Below are positions 7,158 to 18,000 of a stretch of DNA of 64,000 nt, in pieces. The notes beneath the pieces are model-generated. The model saw nothing but the letters and a program-made list of their open reading frames with translations. It did not search any database and was not told the DNA's origin. The DNA is taken from positions 1 to 64,000 of the forward strand of contig JASBST010000108.1 in the NCBI GenBank assembly GCA_030148775.1, written 5' to 3'. The position numbers and the translations under genes were made by a program. Positions within the stretch are counted from its first letter, which is position 1. Each line of letters begins with the position of its first letter. Source of the stretch: Thiogranum sp. GTDB lineage: Bacteria > Pseudomonadota > Gammaproteobacteria > DSM-19610.

Positions 7158-8969
7158 TCAGCTGTATTCTTCCGCCACTTTGGCGAGAAATTCATCGGCG
7201 AACACGCGCATGTCCGACTGGATCTCCTTGATGCGCGTGCCCAGATAGTTGTATCCGAACAGCGCCGGAATCGCCACGGCCAGACCCGCCACTGTGGCCA
7301 CCAGCGCGGCGGCAATACCCGGCGCAATGGCGTTGACGTTGACATCGCCGGTGGCCGCGATCACCGCGAAGGTGATCATCACGCCCACTACGGTGCCCAG
7401 CAGTCCAAGAAAGGGGCCGCCGGAGATGGCGATGGTCAGCAATACCATCTGGCTGTTGAGCCGCTGGCTTTCGCGCGTCATCACGCTGTCCATGGTCGCC
7501 TTGATGGCGCCGATGGCCTGCGGCGACAACACCAGGTTGGCGCGCGCGCCGACACTCTTGGCCAGGCGGTGCTGGACCTCCTGGACGCCGGCGTGATAGA
7601 TACGATAGAGCGTCGAACTCTGAAAATTGTCGTGCTTGCCCGCCAGGGCGGTCATCAGCGGCGATTCATCCCGCGCCGCGGGATCCTCGTCTTCCTTGTC
7701 CAGATCCTGCAGGTGCCCGGCGGAGAGCGTGGCGAACGTCTGATCGAAGGCCCGGTTGTCGCGCCGCACTCGGTTGATCACCACGCCTTTGTTGAACATC
7801 ACCACCCAACTGATCGCGGCCATCAGCGCCAGCACGACAATCACCACCCAGCCGTCGACAGTGACATTATGCAGCGTGATCAGAAAATAAGACTCGCCAC
7901 CTTCGCTGCTGCCCTGATCCGAATCCTCGCCGTAGACCACCATGGTGGTACCGGGCGACTGCGCGCTCACCGAAGCGGCGATCCAGGATGCGTCGCGCGC
8001 CACCGAAGCCATTTCCAGTTCGTCGAGCTGGCCGACGAAACCGGCGCGGGCATCGTCGACCTGACCAATCACGATGTCGCCGTCGATCGGCGGCACCGCC
8101 ACTTGCGCGGTCTGCGCGCGCGCACCGTCCAGAAACAGCTGCAGGCCGTCGGCGTTCAACACCAGCGTGAGGTGATGCCAGCTGCCAGGGGTTACGCCGA
8201 CGGCCGACGTAGACACGGTTTGCCCGTCCGTTGTCAGCTGCGCGACCACCCCCTCGGGTGTCATCTCCAGGCCCACCGAGCCGGCCTCACCGGCGCGGCT
8301 GAACAGCGACTGCGGCTCCTGCGGCAACGCCTCGACGTTAAACCAAAAACCGACCGTCCACCCCTTCGATGGGTCGACCCGCAGCGCCGGCTTATCGGCA
8401 ATGCGCAATTGCGCCCCGGCCTGAAAGCGCGCGCCGGCGCCGATTAGCGAATCGGCGATGGTCTCCCCGCTCCAGGTCACTGCCTGATTGGCGTAACCGG
8501 TACTGTCTTGCGGCAAAGTCTGTTGCGTATTGAAGTGATAAACCAAGGTCTGTTGCGGCCCGTAGGTAGCCGCGGGATCGCCGGCGCCGGTGGCGGCGCG
8601 GTTGCCGTAATACATCCACAAGCGGTTTTCCTTCGAGTTCGCCAGCAATTTCGGCACCTGCACCCAGATCAGCGCCATCTCGTTGATCGGGTCGAATTTC
8701 TCGACGTGGAATTTCAATGCGGTGGTGTCGTCGCCGGCGAAGAAACGCAAGTCGCGCGCGTCCTCGGCGACGTCGAGAAAGTAACCGAAGTTGCCGGTAT
8801 GCAAGCGGATGAGCACCGGGACCGTATTCACCTCCACCGGCACATTGGCGCCGCTCGGCGTGGTATCGATGCTGATCGCTTTACGGTACGGCCAGTCCGC
8901 GTTCCACCACGCCTGTGCCAACATCGGCGTCAACAGCAGCAGGGCGAAGGTCAAACAGCGGTATTTCAT
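7158..8969 (-). CDS. DUF2341-LamG-ExbB fusion (MotA/TolQ/ExbB proton channel with large periplasmic head)
   Basis: A 603-residue modular protein. It has a signal peptide (1-20), then a DUF2341 region about 21-150 (WWNADWPYRKAISID, LRFFAGDD, NRLWMYYGN). A concanavalin/laminin-G-like domain follows at about 160-345 (GWTVGFWFNVEAL, GSWHHLTLVLNADGLQLFLDG, VIGQVDDARAGFVGQLDELEM). A transmembrane helix lies near 368-390. The ExbB/TolQ core at about 440-595 has GGPFLGLLGTVVGVMITF and AALVATVAGLAVAIPALFGYN. The ExbB part should form the proton channel with ExbD. The glycan- or protein-binding-like head faces the periplasm. It lies 95 nt after tpsA, with a PhoB-like box in the gap. Confidence 0.88.
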   Translation of the reverse strand: MKYRCLTFALLLLTPMLAQAWWNADWPYRKAISIDTTPSGANVPVEVNTVPVLIRLHTGNFGYFLDVAEDARDLRFFAGDDTTALKFHVEKFDPINEMALIWVQVPKLLANSKENRLWMYYGNRAATGAGDPAATYGPQQTLVYHFNTQQTLPQDSTGYANQAVTWSGETIADSLIGAGARFQAGAQLRIADKPALRVDPSKGWTVGFWFNVEALPQEPQSLFSRAGEAGSVGLEMTPEGVVAQLTTDGQTVSTSAVGVTPGSWHHLTLVLNADGLQLFLDGARAQTAQVAVPPIDGDIVIGQVDDARAGFVGQLDELEMASVARDASWIAASVSAQSPGTTMVVYGEDSDQGSSEGGESYFLITLHNVTVDGWVVIVVLALMAAISWVVMFNKGVVINRVRRDNRAFDQTFATLSAGHLQDLDKEDEDPAARDESPLMTALAGKHDNFQSSTLYRIYHAGVQEVQHRLAKSVGARANLVLSPQAIGAIKATMDSVMTRESQRLNSQMVLLTIAISGGPFLGLLGTVVGVMITFAVIAATGDVNVNAIAPGIAAALVATVAGLAVAIPALFGYNYLGTRIKEIQSDMRVFADEFLAKVAEEYS

Positions 8970-9015
8970 CGGTAGTGGCCTCGAATAGCGAAGTTCGCCA
9001 TTTTCTTACCTCAAG

Positions 9016-9033
9016 ATGACAGCAATATGACGG
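9016..9033 (-). promoter_or_regulatory. PhoB box upstream of the exbB fusion gene
   Basis: On the minus strand the sequence reads CCGTCAT-ATTG-CTGTCAT. It matches 15 of the 18 positions of the PhoB box consensus (CTGTCAT, four AT-rich bases, CTGTCAY), with both heptamers in the correct 11-bp register. It sits in the short gap between tpsA and the exbB fusion, about 47 nt before the start codon. This suggests an internal phosphate-responsive promoter for the TonB motor genes. The -10 is not obvious (AAAATG or AAGAAA at the expected distance). Confidence 0.6.
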
Positions 9034-9064
9034 ACAACCCGTCGGTTGCGGCACGAACCCGCCG

Positions 9065-12000
9065 CTATTCGCGTCGCTTGTCCTTTTTCCTGTCTCCCGG
9101 CTCGCCGAAGCCCACGACTTCGACACTCAGCAACCCGAGCGGTTTGTCGGCCTGCGCATCCTGGTCGCCGCCGGCCAAACCGGCGGCACTCTGCTCGGCG
9201 AGCTTGCTGGCGCTGCTGGCGATATTGCTGACGCCGGCAAGCCCGGCCGCCAACCCGCCTACGTTGGCCACCGGGACGCCGATGGCGATACCGCCGACAT
9301 CGATATTGCCGGCGCCTATGACCTCGCGCGCGCCGAGCGTGAGATTGGCGGTGGCTTTGATGCCGGCGTCGCCGGCGTCGATGACGCCGCGCGGCGCGAA
9401 CAAAAAGCCGTTCACGCCGAGCAGGCCGCTACCGGAAATATTGGGCGGAAACTCGACGACAGTCTGTCCGGTGACCGGATCAATGCGGGTTTGCGGCGAC
9501 GGCGATGCCAATGCGGTCTTGGCACCGCGGCCGGCGTCGATATTGCCGTTGGACGACCACATCAACAAATCGCCGTTGAGCGCGAACACCCGTGACTGAT
9601 TGACCAGAAAGTCCCCATCGACAAACGCATTGATATTGCCCGACCGACCGGTGACGATGCCCAACTCGTCGGCTCCCTTGCTCAAACCGGAAAGATTGGT
9701 GGCGCCGCCGTCGATCAGACCGCCCGGCACCAGCAGATCGATGTCGCCGCCATCGAGCGTGAAAATCTTGCTCAGCTTCAGATCGATCCGGCCTTGCGGA
9801 TTGGGATTCGGGAACAACCTGTCGATAGCCGCAAAACCGCGTGAATAGTCACCGGTGCCGGTCTCGGGATCGGTTGCCGCCACGCCCGCAGCCTTGAGTT
9901 CAGCGAAGAACACTTTGTAGAGAAAGCGGTTGCGCTGGGCGACATCGAGCTCGGCCAATGCCGCCCGCGCAGTGGCGGCATCCGGCGCTTCGAGGCCGAG
10001 GGTGCCCAGAAAATCCTGCAACTGCGGCAGATAGTCGCTTCGCTCATCCACATACGCCTTTTGGAAAGCGGCGTATTCCGGCTCGCCCTCGTAACCGGCC
10101 ATCAGGCTGACCGAGGCGCCCTCGGGTGGCAGGAACGTATTGGCCGTGTTGCCGATACTTTCGACACCTTTCGATGCGCCAAAGTCGATCGCGCGACCCG
10201 CCTGGAAATGGATATGTCCGGGACCGGAGATCTGGATCACCCGCTCGTCCGCGGTGACGCTTCCCGTGGACGGATTGAGCACCACGTTCTGACGAATATC
10301 GCGTCCCGCCTGCACCACCGACAGATCATCGCCGTTGGCGTGTTGAATGAACAACTGGACATCGCGCACGTCGGTGCCCGCCAGCACCCGGGTTTGCTTC
10401 GCCGTTTGCAGGGAGAAGGACGAGGTGCTGGCGCTGCCGGAATTGTCAGTGAACCAGCTTCCCTGCCGAGCGACGATCGTGTTAACCCCGCCGTCCCCCT
10501 GATGCACAGGCGTCCGCGCATGGAACAGTATGTCACTCGAAGACGCGATTCTGGCGAGAAGATTACCGGATAACGCATCGGAACCAATCAATAGCTGCAT
10601 GGGTGCAGCCGTGCGCGGCAACAAGCCTGGATCCGCGTCGGATTGGTTCAGGGCACCGGCAGGGACCCCCGTGATATTTTGGTCGGCGAGTATTTCAATC
10701 CGTCCATCCACCGCCGGAAGCGACCACAGCGGTTTGCCCCCGGTGAAGGCAATATCTCCCTGCAGGGCCCGCAACGATAGTTTCGCCGGCACGAAGTTCA
10801 AGCTGAGGGCATTGATCGACTGCGCGTCCACCCGACTCAGCCCCAGCGCTGGATCCGTTTCGTTGTTGGGCAGAACCCCGGTCTCAACCAGGTTTAACAG
10901 CGGTCCGCTTTCGGCGTTCAGTGACACATCACCTGCCAGCGCGGTAGCCTGAAAGGCGGCATTCCCGGATTGCGTGAAATACAAGGTATCGAAACGTTGC
11001 GGCCGCGACCCCAACTGGGCGGCATAAACGTCGAACTGGTACGGCGACTGAGGAATCAAGCCCGGGTCGAATATACTGTCGAGCCGGATGTCGCGCCCGG
11101 CCAAAAGGCGTAAATCGGCGTCACCCAAACCAAACAGGCTGGCGCCGTCGTCACCCGGCCCGATATCGCGCGCGGCGCTGACACGGCCACGGCCACGGTC
11201 GATCTGTACATAGGTATCGAGCAGATCCCCGCCGCTGCGCACGCGCAGCGACCGACCGCCGAACTGCGCGAAACGGGTGTCCGGCCGCTGCACGATCACG
11301 GTGGCGCCGCTGTCATTCACGACCCCCAGATTTTCCACCGGCAGCTGCGAAGAAGGCACAGCCAGGGTCAAGCCGCGCACATCGCCCATCGCCTCGACCT
11401 CCAGGGCGCCGCCGCCCAGGGCGCCGACACCGTCGCTGAACCGCTCCAGGTTGATGCCACGAATGACCGGCAGTTCACTTCCCGGAAGAATCTGCCGATA
11501 GTCGCCGCCGACCTTGGGTTGCCAGTCCTGGTTCAAGCCCGCCACCCCGGCACCGCGCAAATCGCCGGCGGCGTGCAACGTCACGTCCCCTCCGTCGCGG
11601 CCAAACTGGATACCCCCGGTGAGAAGATAGAGAATCGCATTCCCATCGAGATCGCCGAACTGGGGAAAGACGACGTCGCCAAAGGCGCCGCTGCCGGCGT
11701 CCCGCCCGAAAGTGAACACCGCGGCATCCTTGCCAAGCAGGATGTCGCCACTGGAACTCAGCGTTATATCCCCGCTGCCGGTGCGCACGAAGCGCCCGTC
11801 GTCGACGCTTAACCTGGTCGCCGTCTGTCCCATCGCGTCCAGCCCGGCGCCGGTGAAATCCGCGCCGCTCGACAAGTGATAGCTCCAGCTCTCGCCGGCA
11901 TCTAGGCGCGCGCCGGTTGTAGCATCGCTACTGACGGCATCGCTCAGACTGCCGGCGAGCATCAGATCGCCGCCGGCGCGCAGGATCAGCACGCCCGGCA

Positions 12001-15000
12001 GCGCGTGCGCACCGAAGCGCGTCGGGCGCAAGTCGATGTCGTCGGCCAGGCGCAAACCGGCATCGGCGCGCACCTCGAGACCCGGCCGCAGGCGCAAGCC
12101 GGCCGGCAGCACGTCGGGTGCCGCAGCCATGAATCCCTGCAACCTGGCAAACTCGTCGGTCAGCGCCGTCGCGCGCAATGTGCTCCATCCGCTGACCAGA
12201 TCCAGTTCGGGGTTACGCAGTTGGCGCAACGCCAGCACTTCGCGCTGAGCCGCCCCGGTAACCGTGGCGTCGAAAGTTTCGAGGCCCATGACGGCACCGG
12301 TTTCGCTGAACGGAAGATAGAGCTGCAGGGTTCCGCCGCCGGCCAGTTTTATCTGCGCGCCGGCGTCGCCGCGGATGCCCAGCCGCCCATCGCCATCGGC
12401 GTCCAACGACGTCAGCACTATACTGCCGGCGCTGACGTCGTCTCCGTTCGCGCTGGCGTCGAGAGTCCCCGCCAGCAGCACTTTGTCCCCCGCCGCCAGT
12501 TCGATACGCCCGCCCTGGCGGCCGCTGGCGTCGATCTCGCCGTCGACAACCACATCGCCGGTGTCGGCCGACAGCAGCACGCGTTGCGCGCGGATGCGTG
12601 AACCGCTGGCCAGTTGCAGATCGCCGGCGCGCTGGCGCAACGCCTGCTCGGCGCGGAAATCCGCCGGCCCGACGAGCGCCAGCCACGCCGCCAGCCCGTC
12701 GCCTTGCGCGGCTTCGAGCGTGCGCACGTCGAGGCGGTAGCCGCTGCCGTCGGCGACATCTTCGGCGGCGTCATCGGCCTGCAGGCGCAGGCCCGGCTCC
12801 AGGCGTAGTGCGCCGTTTGGCGTTTGCACCCGCAGGCGGCCGCCGGCGGCACCGGTAGCGGCGTCCGACAGCGCCAGCAGCCCGTCCAGCCGCACGTCGC
12901 CCTGCTGCGCGGTCAGCTCGATGGAGCCGCCGGGCGTACCGATTCTCTGGGCACCAAAAACCTCGATTCTGCCCGCCACATTGGCCACCGCGCCGGACGT
13001 CAGAGTGAGGCCGCCCGCGCCGGCGGCGTCAAACGCGAGCCTGCCGGAAGGTAGATCGATCTCGGTATCCAGGACAATGGCATCCGCCTGATACGACAAT
13101 CGTGCCGCCAAACCCGCCTTGCCGGCCGTATCCTCTTCGACGGCGACTGCGGGGCCCGCGAGTTCCAGACGACCGCCACTGCTGAGGCCGCCGTCGGTGC
13201 CGCTGGCGGCGGTGATGCGCGGGGTCTCGACCCGCAGATCCCCGTCGGCCTGCAAGCGGCCGCCGCCCTGGAAACGAACCCCTGCGGTTCGCAGCGTCGC
13301 GCTGTCGAAACCCGCCAGCGCAAACCCCGGGCCGCCGTCGGCACCATCGATCACCAGACGATCGGCATCCAGGCTCAGGGAACCGTCCATGGGCGCCGCC
13401 GCCACGGCCGCCGCACGCCCGCTGAAGTTGGCCAGCTCCACCTGACCGGCGCGCAGAGCGATGCGGCCACCGAGGAGGTTGTGACCGATCAGACCGGTCG
13501 CGTCCAGTGACAGATTGCCCAGCCGCAGCGATTCCCCGGCCGAATCCAGCAACACGCCGTACAGGTCCACCTGGGCACCGCTGCGAAGTATCAAATCGGT
13601 GCCCTGCAGCCCCGCAAGATCGGCATTATTCAGCACCAGTCCGTCCAGTCCGAGCGCGTCGGTCTCCCCCAGGCTGACGCGGGCGGCACCTAGTTGCATG
13701 GACCCCCCTTGCGCCGACACCCTGCCGCGCAGATCCATCTGGTCCGGCGAATCCGCGATCAACCCGCCTGCGTCGGCGAGCAGCTGACTGTCGTCGCTGA
13801 CTGTGACCCGAGCGGAAGGTATGGCCGGTAATTCGCTGCGCCGCGCCTGCAGTCCTTTACGGCGGCTGACTGCGACCACGGCCGCATCGCCGCGCACATC
13901 CAGATCATTACCCGCGGCCAGCGCGGCGCCTTCGGCGCGTAAAACGCTCTTGCCGTCACCGCCCCCGATGTCGATCTGGTGGGCCACCAGCAGCAGCTCG
14001 GGCAACGCCAGTTCGACACCAGCGGCGATCTCCAGCCGCTGCGCCTTGGCATCGACCTGGAAGACATCGCCAACGTCCCGCCGCGTGCCGCCCAACAACA
14101 GGCTTTCCGCGCCCAGTTGCGCCAATTCGTCGGCTGTCAGTTCGATACCCTCGCCACTGGGCCGGACGACGACGCGCAAATTGTCGGCGCTGATATCGAC
14201 CTGAGAGCCGCGCCCCGAGGCGCGGTTCGGCAACACCGTTGCACCCAGACGCAGCGCCTGTCCCGCTTCGACGCTCAGACGTCCGGCATCAGCGCTGCGC
14301 GTCACGGCGTCGGGAAACAGCGCGTCCAGATTTTTTTCCACATATTGCGCCCGCAGCCGCACCCGCTCGCCATTCTCTATGGCGTAACCCTGACTGCGAC
14401 TTTCGACAAAGGCGCTGCCGGCGACACCTCGGCGGCCCGAAAGGATTGGCGCGCCGTCTTCGCGCTGGCGCCGCGCCCCGGCAACCAGATCCTGACTGCC
14501 GGCCACCGGCGTTACCAGATAGCCGCCATACAGCGCGTAGCGCGCCGGCGCGAGCGCGTATTCGCCCGCCGCGATCCCGGCGCCGCCTTCCAGGTGCAGC
14601 GTGTCGCCCACCCGCAGACCCTGCACGCTTTCGGCCAGCGGCGACTCCAGCGGATCCCAGGGCGCGAAGGGATTTTCGCTCAACGGCAGCAAAGCGAAAG
14701 AAGGATTAGGCAGCACCTGGTCGCTGCCCTTGCCCGGGTCCAGATCGGCGAGCAGTAAGTCTTTCGAGCCGCCGGGACCCGGCACAAACTCCCACGCCCG
14801 CGTCTCGCCGCCGCCGCTGAGATCCAATTGCGCCCCGGGCGCCAGATCGACCGCCGGAGCCGCGAGCCGGATGGCGCGTTCCGGCGGCGCTGTCGGCACG
14901 CTGGTGACACTGCTACTCAGAGGAAACACCAGGTCGGTCTGAAATCTCAGTTGACCGAAAGGCACTGGCTGTCCGGTCGCCGCCACCGACGTCAGGCTGC

Positions 15001-18000
15001 CGGGCAGCAATGCCAGCCGCTTCGCGGCGTCCAGTTGCAGACTGCCCAGGGGCGCGCGCAGCGTACCGGCTTGTTCGATCACCGCCGCGCTGAGCGTTAT
15101 GCTGCCGCCCGCGGACAGTGGGGTATGCGCAACCTGGCCGGCGGCGCCGTCGATGCGCACCCGACCGTTTTCGCCGCCTTCGACGGACAGTTGAAACTGC
15201 GACAAGGTCGATGGGTAAACCTGGGCGGCTGTCAGGTGGATATCACCCGCGGTGCGCAGGGAACCGGAAATCGTTTTTTCCGGCTGTCCGCCGTCTGACG
15301 CCTGCAGACCGCGCAGGCGGATATCGCCGCGGCTGGCTATCTGCAACGCCGAGTGCCCCGGCGAGCCAAAACCCTGCCAGACGCTATGACCGATGACGTC
15401 GACGAATGCGGCTTCGACGTCGAGTCGGCCCTCGCCCGGGGCGGGGGCGAGAGCGATACGCCTGCCGCCGCCGGTGGCTTCGCTTTTCGGCAGCGCGCCG
15501 TCGACCCGCACGTCCAGGCGTGTCCCCAAAGCCACATAGGGCGCCACCAGACTGACGTTAACACCGCTGTTCTCGAACAAGGGTGCGTCCAGCACAATCG
15601 CGCGACCGGCCCGCAGCGTCAGGTCCCGATCAAAACGAATGCTGGCCAGGGAATCCGGTGTCGCCAGAAAATTGCCGTCCTGGGCCGGCCGGCTGCTCAA
15701 GTCGAGACTACTGAAGCCACGCGCCAACAACCGTTGCGCCGGCACGAACGCCTGGCCGTTCAGAGCCGGCGACAGCGCGTCGTCCGCGCCCGGCGATTCA
15801 CCCTCATAGTCTGCCAGCATCAAGGTGCGGCGAGTCCGTGGGAAACGGGTCGCGGGCGGGTTGCTCGCTTCCTGCTCCAGTGGCGGCGCATCGCGCAGAT
15901 TGGGATCGAAACTGAAGTTGAAGCGTCCCCCTTCGGCGCTGGAGGCGGCGCTGGCAGCGTCGAAATCTCCTTGCAGCAGGGCCGTTTCGGCCGCCGACAT
16001 CACCACCTCGCCGGCGCGCCCGGCGACGTTAACAGGCGCGTAGCGGATCTGACCCGGTGCGCCGCCGGGCCGCGGCAAATCCAGTGTGGCGGCAACGCCG
16101 TGCACGTCAATCAAAGAACCGGGCCGTGTCACTATACTGCCGCGCCTGGCGATCAACTCGACACGGCCGCCGTCCCATACCCGGCCGGTACGTCGGCCAT
16201 CATCGTTCGGCTCGGCCACGTAAACACCGGAAACATCCAGCCGGGCGCGATCGCCCAACCAGATTTTTTGTTCCGGGCGGTAGCCTTGTTCGTCTGTCTC
16301 CAACGCCAAGGCTATACGACCGCCCTTGGCCACCAGACTGCCGTCGACCTGTAAAGAGGTATCGCTGCGCAATGACAGCGTCGCGCCGGGATCGGCCAGT
16401 ACCGACGCGTCCTCGCCCACATGCAGTAGCGGCGCGCGTTGATAATTATCGGCGTCGGACAACGAGACCAGTTCCAGATCCACCGGCGCGCGCTTCCAAT
16501 CGGGAAGGCGGACCCGCGTCGCCGGCAACGGTGCTCCGCTGCGCACGCTTTCGTTGCCTGCAGCCAACTGCAGATTGGTTTGTTGTAAGCGCAGCCGGGC
16601 GCCCGGGCTGACGTAAATACCGTTACGGTGCGCGGTGAAGCGATAGCTGCTGAAACCATCCAGAGCCACCGACACATCCGGCGCGATATGCTCGCCGTCC
16701 AGGGTGAAGCCTTCGGCGTCGACGGTAAGCGTCCCATTGTCGCTGAAGCCGCGCGCACTCATTGTGCCCTCGACGCGCAAATCGGCGGGTGCCAGCGCGG
16801 ATACGGCGCTTAACGCCACGTCACCGCCATTGCCGCCCTTCACCGCGCCGTCGGCGCTGCGCCAGGCGCCAGCGTCGGCCGCCAGGCGACTGCCCGCTTG
16901 CAAATCCAGGTCTCCCCCCGAGTTCAACTCGATACTGCCGCCATCGACGACAACAGGCGCCAGCGCGGCGCCGGCGTTTAACAGCGGCGAATCGTTGCTC
17001 CAGAGACCGGCGACATCCAGCGTGACGCCGGCGGCCACTTCGATACCGACATCCTCGGGCGGTATCACGGATGCGGCCGTTTGCGCGCTCGCGCTGATGG
17101 CTCCTCCAGGCGTGCGCACACCGTCGTCGAAGACAATACGACCGGCTTTCAACGACAGTTGCGCGCCCGGCGCCAGATCGAGGCCGCCGCCGGGTTCGAT
17201 GCGGATTTCCCCTGGAGAGCGGATGCTGATACGCGCCAGGCCGCTGCGGTTGAGCATCGCCGCGGACAACGAAGTGGCGAGCCGCGGATCGATCGCCTCA
17301 CCGGTTTGCGGCAACGGCCGCAGGCGGTCATTGGCGCTCACGACCACGGAGGGCAGAACATCGTTTTGATTGGTGGCCAATACCAGATCGACACTGCCGC
17401 CGAACGGTCTTTGGTTGAAAGCGCGCACCGCCTTGGTGCTATTGCCCTCGGTCGGCTGACGTTGCCAGCGACCGGCGTGCGAACCGGCGACGATCTCCGC
17501 GGCCCAGGCCAGGCGGGGACTGTTGATCGACAGGGTCCCCGCGTCCCGGCCTTCGGTATAGCCGGGCTCGTACACCGACAGCACACTGCTGCCAAAGCGC
17601 TCGACAACCCCCCACTTGGCATGCACCACTTCCTGATCGCCGAGCACGCCACGGTAAACCCGATTGGGATTGGCCTTGCTGATGTCGACGATCTTATAGT
17701 CGTCGGTGATCAGGCGGGTGGTACTCATCAGCGCGCCGGTGTAGGTGACACGGCCGCCGCTGATATCGAGGCGGCTGCCCGCTTCGGCCACCAGGTCGCC
17801 GTCGGAACTCAGCGTCAGAGTGCCGCCGGTCGCCAGACGCTCGCTGGCGCCACGCTGGATGTTGGCCACCACGCTGCTGATATCGAGCAACGGCGAACCC
17901 TTGCGCACATCCACCCGCAGCTTTTTGCCGCGCAACGCGCCATCGCGCTGGCGCGGCGAATCGGCCAGTTCGTTGCCAAGGGCTTCCACGGTAATGATAT

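Noticed and set aside
12005-12601. Numerous plus-strand and shifted-frame open frames inside tpsA
   Set aside because: They overlap the repeat region of the 3417-residue frame and have the skewed composition of alternate frames. The minus-strand frame is uninterrupted and carries TPS domains.
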